Shown: positions 8,260 through 17,467, numbered from the stretch's first letter. The stretch is 64,000 nt of DNA from a bacterium (GCA_020444265.1 JAHLLH010000001.1:310001-374000), one strand, 5' to 3'. Numbers and translations are program-made. Notes: generated by a model from the letters alone, not told the origin.

Positions 8260-8288
8260 AACGTAGAATCCAGTGCGGGATGTGTCAA
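8260..8288 (-). promoter_or_regulatory. Promoter of the structured leader / proline dehydrogenase
   Basis: Minus strand TTGACA, 17-nt spacer, TACGTT. The -35 box overlaps the stop codon of the upstream glycosyltransferase gene. Transcription from here would include the whole 250-nt leader. Confidence 0.5.
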
Positions 8289-9475
8289 GCGTTTTTACGT
8301 GTTCCAGATTTTCTGTATCGCTCACCCTTCCAGATCACAGGCCAGTTGAACGTGTTCGCGAGGACCACCAATGTATTCAGGATGATCTGGTAAATCTCAT
8401 GGATGAAGATGTCCAACCACTTGACCCGGTCACCCGTCATGTTGCTGACATGGCGAATCACCAAAATATCTCCGACGGTCATTAGACCGAGCGCAATCAA
8501 GGTCTGGATTGGCTGAGTAAAGATGAACCATGGCACTACCACCCGGATCAGGAAGACCAGGATGAACATCACAACACTTAGCGGGTTAAGCACTTTCGTC
8601 GCAGATCCCCAACGTCTCTTCTGATGCCAGAGTTTACCTAGGGATTGTTGGGGTGTTGTGATGACACGTGCAGGTGGATCGATTACCATAACCAGCGGCC
8701 GATTATCGTGTTTGACCATCTGGTTCATCAGTGCGTAATCCTCGATCAGGGTCGGGCCAATGGCACGATACCCGCCAATTCGACGGTACACGGACATTCG
8801 TATAGCGAGATTGTTTCCGATGCAGAAGGCTGCACGCATCGGAGGAAGGATTTTTCGCAACCAGGGAGGGAGACTATCGCGCATGTGCGGTTGCTTCTCC
8901 AGAGGTCTCCGCAAGCCAGCCAGGCCGGCAAGCATTCCCAGGTAGTAACGATGGTCAACATTCTGTAACCGGGCGATAGATGTGTCCGGAGTGCCGTGAC
9001 GGCCTACCGTCACCAGGCCACCAACAGCGAGAACAGTCTCCTGGAAGTAGGCCATCATCGTGGTAATCCAGGACTCCGGGACGATACAATCAGCATCGGT
9101 CAGAAGTACATGTTCCGTTTGCACATGGCTCAATCCCACTTCGATAGCGTGAATCTTCCCCTTCAGTTCGGGGTCTTCCTCAGTAATGTGGATGACCTTC
9201 GTTGGCACCGGGGAGTAGGTGGCGTAATACTCCATTAATTCGCCGGTATCATCAGATGACAGATGGTTTACGAGGATGATGTTGTAACGATCACTCGGGT
9301 AATCCTGGGTGGACAGCGACATCAGGCAGTCCATCAGGTAGGTTGATTCATTCCGGGCACAGACCACAACGGTCACAGGAGGACGGCGGTGTGATTTAGG
9401 CCATTCGCGAGTGGATCCAAGCAGAATCAGCAGCGACATGGCGAAGACAATAATGCCAATGATCAGGGGGAACAT
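8285..9475 (-). CDS. Membrane glycosyltransferase, GT2 family
   Basis: A processive-type or cyclic-glucan-like family 2 glycosyltransferase of 396 aa. It has an N-terminal TM (about 3-20), a GT-A catalytic domain with the nucleotide-sugar/metal motif TDADC at 126-130, the acceptor-side motif QKRRW near residue 285, and two or three C-terminal TM segments. It would transfer a sugar from a nucleotide donor onto a lipid or growing glycan at the inner membrane. Its start touches the stop of the polysaccharide deacetylase gene (shared base 9475), so the two are coupled. Sugar and acceptor cannot be read from sequence. Confidence 0.8.
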   Translation of the reverse strand: MFPLIIGIIVFAMSLLILLGSTREWPKSHRRPPVTVVVCARNESTYLMDCLMSLSTQDYPSDRYNIILVNHLSSDDTGELMEYYATYSPVPTKVIHITEEDPELKGKIHAIEVGLSHVQTEHVLLTDADCIVPESWITTMMAYFQETVLAVGGLVTVGRHGTPDTSIARLQNVDHRYYLGMLAGLAGLRRPLEKQPHMRDSLPPWLRKILPPMRAAFCIGNNLAIRMSVYRRIGGYRAIGPTLIEDYALMNQMVKHDNRPLVMVIDPPARVITTPQQSLGKLWHQKRRWGSATKVLNPLSVVMFILVFLIRVVVPWFIFTQPIQTLIALGLMTVGDILVIRHVSNMTGDRVKWLDIFIHEIYQIILNTLVVLANTFNWPVIWKGERYRKSGTRKNA

Positions 9476-10224
9476 CAGGCTGCTACCCCCTCGAGTTGAT
9501 TGATGTCACCAAACGTATAGCCCTTCATCTTCCACAACGGAATCACACGTTCCAACGCATCCGCGAGCAAATGTCCGTTACTACCTCCATCATGCAGGAC
9601 AACAATGTCACCAGGTCGAGTGTTTAGCAGCAGTTTTCCGGAAATACGATCTGCATCCTGATCCTCAATCCAATCCCCGATCACCAGCCGGTACATCACA
9701 ACATGAGCACCCAGTTGGCGTGCCCTCTCAAGGAGTGTTAAATCAAACCGACCGAAAGGTGGACGAAGTAGCAAAGGCTGAGTCCGTACATCCTCGAAAG
9801 GATTGTCCATCATCTTGCTCAGCAGCATCGGATCTGTCTCGATTCCAAGCCGGGTGGGAGACTGAAACCACCAAGTTTTGTGTGTCATCCCGTGGTAGCC
9901 GATCCGATGTCCACCAGAGAGGATACGGTCAACGACTTCAGGTGCTGCTGGAATGCGGTCGCCGAGCAAGAAGAAGCATCCTTGGATGCCATGTTTTTCA
10001 AGAACCTCGAGGATCGGCACAGTGTTTTCGGGATCAGGACCATCATCGAACGTGAGATAAACCGGACCTGTTTTCCTGTCGGGATCGCCCCAGGTCATCG
10101 TTGGGAATGCATTTTCAAGAACGGAGATCGTGCGTCGCACACCATGGTTCACACGTCCAAGGTCACTCAATAAATCACTGAACTTGGCAAACTTAATCAG
10201 CCCATTGCGCATCGCACTGTTCAT
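9475..10224 (-). CDS. Polysaccharide deacetylase (NodB homology domain)
   Basis: Removes N- or O-acetyl groups from a polysaccharide or glycolipid; carbohydrate esterase family 4. In 249 aa the signatures are TFDDGPD at 58-64 (catalytic and metal Asp), HGMTH at 111-115 (metal His pair), and RPPFGRFD near 165. No signal peptide is obvious, unlike many peptidoglycan deacetylases, which suggests a cytoplasmic or membrane-associated glycan intermediate as substrate. It sits between two GT2 genes with 1-nt overlaps on both sides, so it probably trims the product of these enzymes. Confidence 0.82.
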   Translation of the reverse strand: MNSAMRNGLIKFAKFSDLLSDLGRVNHGVRRTISVLENAFPTMTWGDPDRKTGPVYLTFDDGPDPENTVPILEVLEKHGIQGCFFLLGDRIPAAPEVVDRILSGGHRIGYHGMTHKTWWFQSPTRLGIETDPMLLSKMMDNPFEDVRTQPLLLRPPFGRFDLTLLERARQLGAHVVMYRLVIGDWIEDQDADRISGKLLLNTRPGDIVVLHDGGSNGHLLADALERVIPLWKMKGYTFGDINQLEGVAA

Positions 10225-11420
10225 CAGCGACTCCGCTTTCCGGCTTCAGGAGTACGCTTTAAGCCGTCAAGCCCGCTGTATGTCTGTCCTTTCCAGGTAA
10301 ACGAAAAGAACTGACCCCGAATAGCGGCGTAGAGAATAGAAGGGGCGTGGAGAAACTCCGTCATCAGGAACTTGCCGAGTGGCATTACCTCGCCAAAAAG
10401 CTTGGTTCCGCGGTCCATCAGGATGGTTTCAGCAAGCAGTTTGATCATAATCAGGTAGATGGACCAACCTGCTTTCAACTTCCGCGTGAATGTCAGCGGG
10501 AGGGAAGCGGCAATCGTGGCGTAGAAGGCAAATGTCCCAACCAACAGGAACATCAGGTAGGGTGGGTAATAAAATCCTTTGGAGCTCCAGCGGGATCGCT
10601 GATTAACCCACTCACGTATTGTGTTTACTGGCTGGCTGTAAACATACCCTTCTGGCCGTTCGATGAATACGACTCGACCGCCATGTTTCGCGACATCCTG
10701 GAGCAGGAATACATCGTCGCCTGAAGCGACTTTGTCATTGCTCCCATAGCCACCTATCCGGTCGTACACCGCTTTGCGTGCTGCAAGATTGCTGCCGTGG
10801 GCGTTTGCCACATGCCCTGCCCCGATTGTTCCTGCCGCCATCACAGAATAAAAGAGATGCTCCAGGCTCTCATAATCCGACCACCAGGGCTTTGTATCCT
10901 CTTCTGGCCGGATGAAACGGCTTACGCCAGTTGCACCATGAACGTTGGGGTCAACAAAGGGAGAGAGCAGGGTCCGCAACCAACGTTTTCCCATCCAGCA
11001 GTCAGCATCGGTGGTGACAATCACCTCGCCCGTGGCGAGTTCGATGCCACGGCTCAGGGCATATTTTTTGGGAGAGCGTCCTTCCGGGGATTCCTCGTCC
11101 TGAATGCGCAGAACCTCAAATGAGACTCCGTTATTCGTTCGTTTCCTAACAAGATCACCAGTGTTGTCACGACTACGGTCATCGATTATGATCACATTGA
11201 ACTTGTCGCGCGGGTAGTCTTGAGCTTCCAGGCTGTCCAGCAGGCGACCGATTCGTGTTTCCTCATCTCGCGCGGCTATAACAATTGTCGCCGTTGGCAG
11301 ATCGTCATCCTTCTCGTTTATCACTGTGCGAGGTAGACGTTTCAGCCCGACCAGGACGATGACGACAAAGGCGAGGTAGATCAACCCGCTAATCCATGCG
11401 AACAGGTAAAAGAAGATCAC
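10224..11420 (-). CDS. Membrane glycosyltransferase, GT2 family
   Basis: A 398-aa GT2 enzyme with an N-terminal TM (about 4-26), a GT-A domain with TTDADCW at about 136-142, an ED-containing middle segment, the QRSRW motif (Q/RxxRW) near 270, and C-terminal TM helices. The full motif set is that of processive or membrane-lipid glycosyltransferases such as ceramide glucosyltransferase-like or hyaluronan-synthase-like enzymes. It overlaps the flippase-like gene by 4 nt and touches the deacetylase gene. Substrate unknown. Confidence 0.8.
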   Translation of the reverse strand: MIFFYLFAWISGLIYLAFVVIVLVGLKRLPRTVINEKDDDLPTATIVIAARDEETRIGRLLDSLEAQDYPRDKFNVIIIDDRSRDNTGDLVRKRTNNGVSFEVLRIQDEESPEGRSPKKYALSRGIELATGEVIVTTDADCWMGKRWLRTLLSPFVDPNVHGATGVSRFIRPEEDTKPWWSDYESLEHLFYSVMAAGTIGAGHVANAHGSNLAARKAVYDRIGGYGSNDKVASGDDVFLLQDVAKHGGRVVFIERPEGYVYSQPVNTIREWVNQRSRWSSKGFYYPPYLMFLLVGTFAFYATIAASLPLTFTRKLKAGWSIYLIMIKLLAETILMDRGTKLFGEVMPLGKFLMTEFLHAPSILYAAIRGQFFSFTWKGQTYSGLDGLKRTPEAGKRSR

Positions 11421-12496
11421 GCCGCCTCACCCCAGACATTTCTTAAACGATGAATTAACGCTGCGGGACGTGTGCGATAGAGTACCAACAACCCTAGAAG
11501 CCCGGGAAGTAGCACGTTGGTCGCAAACAGCATCAGCGAAGCAGAAAATCCTGTTGTTTCCGCCAGGCCATACCTCACGTAAAAGGAGACTGCGGCCCAT
11601 TCTCCCACCCCAAGTGAGCCTAATGAAATCGGCAGAGCAGACTTCACAAACAGCACCGCCGCATAGGTATGAGCCGCTGTTATCCAGCTTACCTGCTCGA
11701 ATGCTCGGCTGAAGAAGTAAAACTGGGTAAAAATGAAGATAAACTGTGTAAGTGTCAATCCGGTTGCGATCAGGCAATGACGGGTATGGATACCATCATA
11801 GGCACGCAACAGTTCGAGAGATCGTCCCTTGATCCCAAGTCCCATTTGAAGCGCGAGGAGTAGACCACGCAAGGGTTGTGGACGTAAAGCAAACACGAAA
11901 TAGAGCAGCGGGAGGATGAAGACAATCACTTCTGCACCACCGCGTATGCCATCCGGGAGTGCCTCGTGGAATCCCGGCATGAAAAAGAGGCTCATCGGCC
12001 CGAGCAACGCGATACCTGCGACAAAATAGAGCTTGTCCAGCACATGAAGGCCCGCAAGTCGCATCCTCGAAGGGACTTCAAGTAGGAATATCCGGCCTAC
12101 TTCACCAACACGACCAGGTGTGATTAACCCGAGCGAAAGGCCGCCCAGAAAACTGCTGAATACCTTGCCGAAGGATATCGAGTCCAGTTCTGTTTTTACC
12201 AATAAATGCCAGCGCAGACCCTGGAGGATAAGGTTGAAAGGGGCGATGGCAACTGCGGCAAGGATCCACCACGGATTTGCTTCAGTAATCGCTGCCTGCA
12301 GCGCATCTTTCTGAATGGTGCGCACAAGCAGGTAGATCAGGCCTATTGAGACCGCAGCTTTGAAGAGACGAATAAGCCAAGTGTTCAGCCATCGTCGCTT
12401 ACTGCCGGGTTGTTGGGCGGGTTGATCTGGTTGCCCGGGAGAGGGAGGAGGTCCCCCTGCACCCGGAGAGCTCATCTTCGGCTCAGCCATCGACAT
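11417..12496 (-). CDS. LPG-synthase TM / UPF0104 family membrane protein (flippase-like)
   Basis: A 359-aa polytopic protein with about eight hydrophobic segments and a proline-rich cytoplasmic N-terminus (residues 1-30). The motif LITPGRVGEVGR in the first third is characteristic of the lysylphosphatidylglycerol synthase TM region / AglD C-terminal family. Members carry phospholipid or glycolipid flipping and are often found with glycosyltransferases. Here it lies inside a GT2-deacetylase cluster and overlaps the next gene by 4 nt, so a role in moving a glycolipid intermediate across the inner membrane is plausible but inferred. Confidence 0.72.
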   Translation of the reverse strand: MSMAEPKMSSPGAGGPPPSPGQPDQPAQQPGSKRRWLNTWLIRLFKAAVSIGLIYLLVRTIQKDALQAAITEANPWWILAAVAIAPFNLILQGLRWHLLVKTELDSISFGKVFSSFLGGLSLGLITPGRVGEVGRIFLLEVPSRMRLAGLHVLDKLYFVAGIALLGPMSLFFMPGFHEALPDGIRGGAEVIVFILPLLYFVFALRPQPLRGLLLALQMGLGIKGRSLELLRAYDGIHTRHCLIATGLTLTQFIFIFTQFYFFSRAFEQVSWITAAHTYAAVLFVKSALPISLGSLGVGEWAAVSFYVRYGLAETTGFSASLMLFATNVLLPGLLGLLVLYRTRPAALIHRLRNVWGEAA

Positions 12497-12525
12497 CCTT
12501 TAATCACGCATTCCAGCCAGTTTGA

Positions 12526-13665
12526 CTACGCATCTGCAGGTCGTTCCGCACGGTTTCGTTCAAATTTCCGCCCTTTCCAACGGACAGTCCCGAACAGGGC
12601 TCTCGGCCAGATGGCCCAGAGGGCGAAGGGTGCGAAACTCATGGTGATCAACGCCTGCACTGCGCGTGCCGGGTTACCCAGAACGCGTGCTGCTGATACG
12701 ATAATAGCCGTATCAAAAATCAACTTTGTTTTCCACGCTTTTGCAACGGCAGGCCGTGAAGCCAGACCCACAATACTCATCACAGTTGCAAGAGCGAGGC
12801 CCAGGAATAATATGTTTCCAATCAGTCCGATAAACACCCAACCCGGGGCGTATTTCGGACCAACTGACATGTGTCGAACTTTCGTGTTAAAAACACGGCC
12901 CGGTTCACTTACCTTTGAGGGCACAAACGAACGGGGGTCGGCCGCAAAAGCGACTTTCCAATCGGTGCGGGCAGCAATCCGCTGCATAAACAGATCATCA
13001 TCACCGGATGCGACGTTTCCGTGCTGGGCGTACCCACCCATATTAAGGTAAACCTTCCTGCGAAATGCAAGATTTCGACCGAATGCATTGAAGGGAAACC
13101 CTAAACCGATTCCTGCCGCGCACAAGGCAGCACTCGACCAGCTTTCGCCTTCAAGCATCCACTGGCTGATCGTTCTCGCACCAACGAGCGGGGAATACCC
13201 CGCGATCACGCCGATGTCGTCACGAGCAAAGGAAAGCATGGCGCGAACCCAACCGGGTCCGGGGATGCAATCCGCATCGGTGGTCAGGATCCAATCTGCA
13301 TTTGCGGCGCGAATTCCTGTATCCAGAGCGCGCTTTTTCGGTGATCCAATATCCGATTCAGTAGCTGATTCAAGCGCATGAAAGCGACTGTTACGCTGCT
13401 CTGCAGATTTGCAGATCGCAAGGGTACCATCTCGGGACTCGTCATCAACAAGAAAGAAGTCCAGCTTCTCCTCGGGGTAATTCTGTGCTGAGAGGGCGGC
13501 GATCAGGTCAGGCAGGTTCTGCTCCTCGTCCCGTGCCGCGACAACAACAGCGACCGATGGCAGTTCTTCATCAGCCAGCAGGTTGCCTTCACGCTGAATA
13601 CGTGCGAGCCCGACCGATGCAAAGCCGCTCAGCGTTCCGTAAACACTGACGAATTCCTTGAGCAC
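12526..13665 (-). CDS. Glycosyltransferase, GT2 family, atypical
   Basis: First gene of the minus-strand glycan cluster, 379 aa. The GT-A fold is clear (VAVVVAARDEEQNLPDL, FFLVDDESRDGT, TTDADC at about 129-133) and C-terminal TM helices are present. It differs from its two paralogues in the cluster: no good N-terminal TM is seen, and the QxxRW acceptor motif is replaced by TKVRHMS. It may be non-processive or use a different acceptor. Transcription should start at the promoter candidate 13699-13727. Confidence 0.78.
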   Translation of the reverse strand: MLKEFVSVYGTLSGFASVGLARIQREGNLLADEELPSVAVVVAARDEEQNLPDLIAALSAQNYPEEKLDFFLVDDESRDGTLAICKSAEQRNSRFHALESATESDIGSPKKRALDTGIRAANADWILTTDADCIPGPGWVRAMLSFARDDIGVIAGYSPLVGARTISQWMLEGESWSSAALCAAGIGLGFPFNAFGRNLAFRRKVYLNMGGYAQHGNVASGDDDLFMQRIAARTDWKVAFAADPRSFVPSKVSEPGRVFNTKVRHMSVGPKYAPGWVFIGLIGNILFLGLALATVMSIVGLASRPAVAKAWKTKLIFDTAIIVSAARVLGNPARAVQALITMSFAPFALWAIWPRALFGTVRWKGRKFERNRAERPADA

Positions 13666-13698
13666 GTGATTTTCCCTTTCCTAAGGTATTTCGAGGCT

Positions 13699-13727
13699 AA
13701 TATAGGCTCCTGGGAAATGCGCTCCAA
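13699..13727 (-). promoter_or_regulatory. Promoter of the minus-strand glycan cluster
   Basis: Minus strand TTGGAG, 17-nt spacer, TATATT, placed 34 nt before the first GT2 start. It faces away from the ABC exporter promoter in the same divergent region. Confidence 0.6.
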
Positions 13728-13760
13728 GACATCCCGCTTTCCCTTTGCACCCTCCCGGGC

Positions 13761-13790
13761 TTGCTCCCTATTCTTAGGCAACTCTAAATC
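13761..13790 (+). promoter_or_regulatory. Candidate promoter of the ABC exporter genes
   Basis: TTGCTC, 18-nt spacer, TAAATC, about 73 nt before the ABC exporter ATG. Weaker than the divergent minus-strand promoter. Confidence 0.35.
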
Positions 13791-13863
13791 TGCCATACCA
13801 GATCGAACGCATCTACTGGATGCGCGCCCTTGCAGACGTCTGGGCCGAACCTGAAGAGAGTCC

Positions 13864-15609
13864 ATGCTTGATTTTTTAAAACGAGTTATCCCGTATTACC
13901 GTCCGCACAAGAAACGCATCTTGTGGGGACTGTTGTTTATCGTGGTCGCGAACGGTTTCCAGTCTCTCGGTCCATGGGTACTGAGGAACGCGATCAACGG
14001 GCTGGAGAACGAGCTGACTGCTTCCAGGTTATGGCAGTATGCGGGTGTGATTATTGCTGTTGCCGTCGGGTCCGGCCTCTTCCGTTTCCTGATGAGACGC
14101 ACCATTATCGGCGCCAGTCGTCATGTTGAGTACAGTCTGCGTCAAAACCTGTTCGAACATCTTCTCTCGCTCGAACCTGCTTTCTATGATCGGTCACGTA
14201 TCGGTGACTTGATGACTCGTTCGACGTCGGATATCGAGCAGGTTCGTATGGTCATCGGTCCGGCACTGATGTACACCACAAACACCATCTTCGGCTTCAT
14301 TTTCGGAATCAGCCTGATGTTGGCAATCAGTGTGAAAATGACGCTGATCGTCATCCTGATCGCCCCAATCGTTTCTGTAGTCGTTTTCTTCGTTGGCAGG
14401 AAGGTTCATACTGCATCCACCCAGAGTCAGCAGGCGTTCTCAGATTTGTCGGCCATGGTCCAGGAAAATCTTTCCGGGATCCGTGTGGTGAAGGCATTTC
14501 GGCAGATTCGATCCCAGGAAGAGAAGTTTGATGAGCGTAGTAGCGGGCTGCGTGCAAAGAACATGCGACTCGTGCTGCTCCAGGCGATCTTCATGCCAGC
14601 GGTCATGTTTGTCTTTGGTGGTGCGGTAGCTGGCATCATGATCCTGGGTGGAAAGCTGATCATCGATGGAGTTCTTCGTGTCGGCGATTTCGTCGCCTTC
14701 GTCAGCTACCTCATGTTGCTCACCTGGCCCATGATATCCGTCGGTTGGGTGGTCAGTCTTTTCCAGCGAGGACGAGCTTCCTTGATACGTATCCAGGAGC
14801 TGCTCGGCAGGGAGCCCTCGTTGGCAGATCCCTCCGATCCAACCAATCCGAATGGGGCGAAAGGCGAGGTACGATTCGATCATGTGACCTTCACCTATCC
14901 CGAAGCGGCAACAATTACTCTAGAGGAAGTCAGCTTTGACTTGAAGTCCGGGGGCACCCTGGGGGTTGTTGGTCGTGTCGGATCGGGAAAGAGCACTATT
15001 GCATCGCTGTTGGCTCGACTCTACGAGATTGACAAAGGGTCGATCCAACTTAATGGGGTAGACTTGAGATCGTGGCGCAAGGATCAGCTTCGGGCACGGC
15101 TCGCGGTTGTCCCGCAGGATCCACTACTCTTCAGCGTTTCGATTCGTGAAAACATCACGCTCGGTGGTGACTATTCGGATGAGGATGTTGCTGCGGCTGT
15201 AGAAATCAGCCGTCTTGTTCAGGATGTCCCCGAGTTCCCCCGCGGATTGGAAACGGAAGTGGGAGAACGGGGGATTACACTTTCGGGTGGTCAGAAACAG
15301 CGTGTGGCGATAGCACGCGCAGTCATTCGACGACCTGAAGTGATCGTCTTTGACGATGCCCTTTCGGCGGTGGATGCTGATACGGAGGAACGCATTCTCG
15401 AGAACCTCTCGAACTATTTGGAGGCCAGGACGGCAATCATTATCAGCCACCGGATCAGCAGTGTAGCCAATGCTGACGAGGTCCTTGTTCTGGATGAAGG
15501 AAAGGTTGTTGAACGAGGCCATCACAAGGAGCTTCTCGAAAGCAAGGGTGTCTACGCTGACATATTCAAACGTCAGAAGATGGAGAAAGAACTGGAGAAC
15601 TCAGAATGA
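13864..15609 (+). CDS. ABC exporter half-transporter, degenerate ATPase site subunit
   Basis: A 581-aa type IV ABC exporter: six TM helices (about residues 15-290) followed by a nucleotide-binding domain. Walker A is GRVGSGKST near 368, the signature LSGGQKQRVAIARA near 475 is canonical, and the H-loop IISHRISS is present. The Walker B region reads VIVFDDALSAVD: the catalytic Glu is replaced by Asp. That is the pattern of the inactive-site subunit in heterodimers such as TM287/288 and BmrCD. The stop overlaps the start of the second subunit (ATGA). Likely substrates are lipids, peptides or drugs; not predictable. MsbA-like lipid export is possible given the neighbouring envelope genes. Confidence 0.88.
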   Translation: MLDFLKRVIPYYRPHKKRILWGLLFIVVANGFQSLGPWVLRNAINGLENELTASRLWQYAGVIIAVAVGSGLFRFLMRRTIIGASRHVEYSLRQNLFEHLLSLEPAFYDRSRIGDLMTRSTSDIEQVRMVIGPALMYTTNTIFGFIFGISLMLAISVKMTLIVILIAPIVSVVVFFVGRKVHTASTQSQQAFSDLSAMVQENLSGIRVVKAFRQIRSQEEKFDERSSGLRAKNMRLVLLQAIFMPAVMFVFGGAVAGIMILGGKLIIDGVLRVGDFVAFVSYLMLLTWPMISVGWVVSLFQRGRASLIRIQELLGREPSLADPSDPTNPNGAKGEVRFDHVTFTYPEAATITLEEVSFDLKSGGTLGVVGRVGSGKSTIASLLARLYEIDKGSIQLNGVDLRSWRKDQLRARLAVVPQDPLLFSVSIRENITLGGDYSDEDVAAAVEISRLVQDVPEFPRGLETEVGERGITLSGGQKQRVAIARAVIRRPEVIVFDDALSAVDADTEERILENLSNYLEARTAIIISHRISSVANADEVLVLDEGKVVERGHHKELLESKGVYADIFKRQKMEKELENSE

Positions 15610-17393
15610 GCCGCAAATCCAGCATGCACTCCATCCACGAGGAAGAAGCTCTCGGGAAAGTCTTCGAACCGCAGATCATTCGCAGGATTGCTAGCTATTT
15701 GAAGCCATATCGTTGGCAGGTCGCTGTTAGCATCGTTCTACTTCTTGCCACAGCAGGACTCGAGCAACTAAGTCCCTACCTTACCAAGGTCGCGATCGAC
15801 GATTACATCAACAAAGGCGACTTCCAGGGACTGCTGAAGATCGTCCTACTCTTTGTGATGCTCTATGCTGCCTTGGCGTCGATTCGTGTAGGCCAAGCCC
15901 TGATCACTGGCTGGGTCGGCGAAAAGGTGATGTACGACCTTCGAGATGAGATTTTCCGTCATCTGCAAAAACACTCTCTTCGGTTTTTTGATCGTAATCC
16001 TGTGGGACGGCTTGTTACACGAGTTACCAGCGATGTCCAGACCCTGTCGGAAATCTTTTCCAGCGGAGTGGTGGTTGTATTTGGCGACCTTTTCACCCTG
16101 ATCGGGATTGTGGTTGCGATGTTCCTGCTGAACTGGAAACTGGCCATCGTATCCATCGCAGTCGTTCCGCTGATGGTTGGTGCAACGTTTTTCTATCGCG
16201 GACGACTTCGCCATGCCTTCCGCGAGGTGCGCCTGAAAACAGCATCGATCAACTCCTTCCTGCAGGAACACTTGTCGGGCGTAAGGATCGTGCAATTGTT
16301 TCGGATCGAAAAGAAGACGGCAGAACGGTTTTCTACCATCAACGGTAAGCTTCGAAACAGCCATCTTTCCACCGTCGCCATTTTCTCAATATTTTTTCCG
16401 ATTCTGGAGGTGATCAGCGCACTTGCCCTCGCCCTGATTATCGTACGCGGTGGATTCCTCTCTTTGGACGGCGCCCTTTCGATTGGTGTTCTGGTTGCCT
16501 TCATTCAGTACACGGAACGCTTTTTCCGACCGATCCGTGACCTCGCTGAAAAGTGGAACATATTCCAGTCCGGCATTGCCTCCGCAGAACGGGTCTTCAA
16601 ACTGCTCGATACACAGCCGACCATCGTTGATCCAGCTGATCCCGGGGTGGTCGAGAAGCCCGAGGGACGAATCGAGTTTGATAATGTCCACTTCAGCTAT
16701 GATGGCGAAGAGGAAGTCCTTCATGGTGTTGATTTCACGATTGAACCTGGGCAGACGGTGGCGATTGTCGGGGCGACTGGTGCTGGCAAGAGCACGATCA
16801 TCAATCTCGTGGGTCGTTTCTACGATGTAACCCGTGGTCAAATTCGAGTCGATGGGTTAGATGTACGAAAGTGGCAGCAGGAGAATCTGCTAGAGAATAT
16901 CGCCTATGTAAATCAGGATGTTTTCCTCTTTTCAGGAACCATACGGGAGAACATTACGCTTGGCGATCCTTTCAGTGACGAGAAAGTCAAGCAGGCTGCA
17001 GAAACAGTACATGCGGATCATTTCGTTTCGCGTCTGCCAGGGGGATATGACGAGCCTGTGACGGAACGTGGCAGCACCCTTTCCAGCGGACAACGACAGC
17101 TCCTTTCCTTTGCCCGTGCACTGGTTCGCGATCCGCGTATTCTGGTCCTGGACGAAGCAACCAGCTCAGTAGATCCGGAAACGGAGGCCTTGATCCAGGA
17201 TGCGATGGAAAAATTGATGGAAGGGCGGACCTCGATCATTGTCGCTCACCGTCTCAGTACCGTTCAGCGCGCAGATAAAATCCTGGTGATGCACAAGGGA
17301 CTCTTGCGTGAAGCTGGAACTCACCAGGAGTTGATGAAGCAGAAGGGTCTCTACTGGAAACTGTTCCAGGTGCAATACAAGCGAGTCGCCTGA
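15606..17393 (+). CDS. ABC exporter half-transporter, catalytic subunit
   Basis: Partner of the preceding gene, 595 aa, with a TM domain of six helices and an NBD. Walker A is GATGAGKST near 387 and Walker B ILVLDEATSSVD near 512 has the catalytic Glu. The signature motif is altered to LSSGQRQLLSFARA. In a heterodimer each ATP site uses Walker A/B of one subunit and the signature of the other, so the consensus Walker B here pairs with the canonical LSGGQ of the first subunit, while the altered LSSGQ completes the degenerate site. This complementarity strongly supports an obligate heterodimer. Confidence 0.88.
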   Translation: MSRKSSMHSIHEEEALGKVFEPQIIRRIASYLKPYRWQVAVSIVLLLATAGLEQLSPYLTKVAIDDYINKGDFQGLLKIVLLFVMLYAALASIRVGQALITGWVGEKVMYDLRDEIFRHLQKHSLRFFDRNPVGRLVTRVTSDVQTLSEIFSSGVVVVFGDLFTLIGIVVAMFLLNWKLAIVSIAVVPLMVGATFFYRGRLRHAFREVRLKTASINSFLQEHLSGVRIVQLFRIEKKTAERFSTINGKLRNSHLSTVAIFSIFFPILEVISALALALIIVRGGFLSLDGALSIGVLVAFIQYTERFFRPIRDLAEKWNIFQSGIASAERVFKLLDTQPTIVDPADPGVVEKPEGRIEFDNVHFSYDGEEEVLHGVDFTIEPGQTVAIVGATGAGKSTIINLVGRFYDVTRGQIRVDGLDVRKWQQENLLENIAYVNQDVFLFSGTIRENITLGDPFSDEKVKQAAETVHADHFVSRLPGGYDEPVTERGSTLSSGQRQLLSFARALVRDPRILVLDEATSSVDPETEALIQDAMEKLMEGRTSIIVAHRLSTVQRADKILVMHKGLLREAGTHQELMKQKGLYWKLFQVQYKRVA

Positions 17394-17467
17394 TGAATGG
17401 TGGCGATCCAGACAGCTTGGAAGTATCTTTCCCTGATTCGATTTCGATTATTCGTTGAGGACAGCCC

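Noticed and set aside
8010-8288. 93-codon N-terminal extension of proline dehydrogenase
   Set aside because: The translated extension is Cys/Pro/Arg-rich and unlike the family; a GGAG box 6 nt before 8009 and the strong inverted repeats in the extension argue for an untranslated leader.
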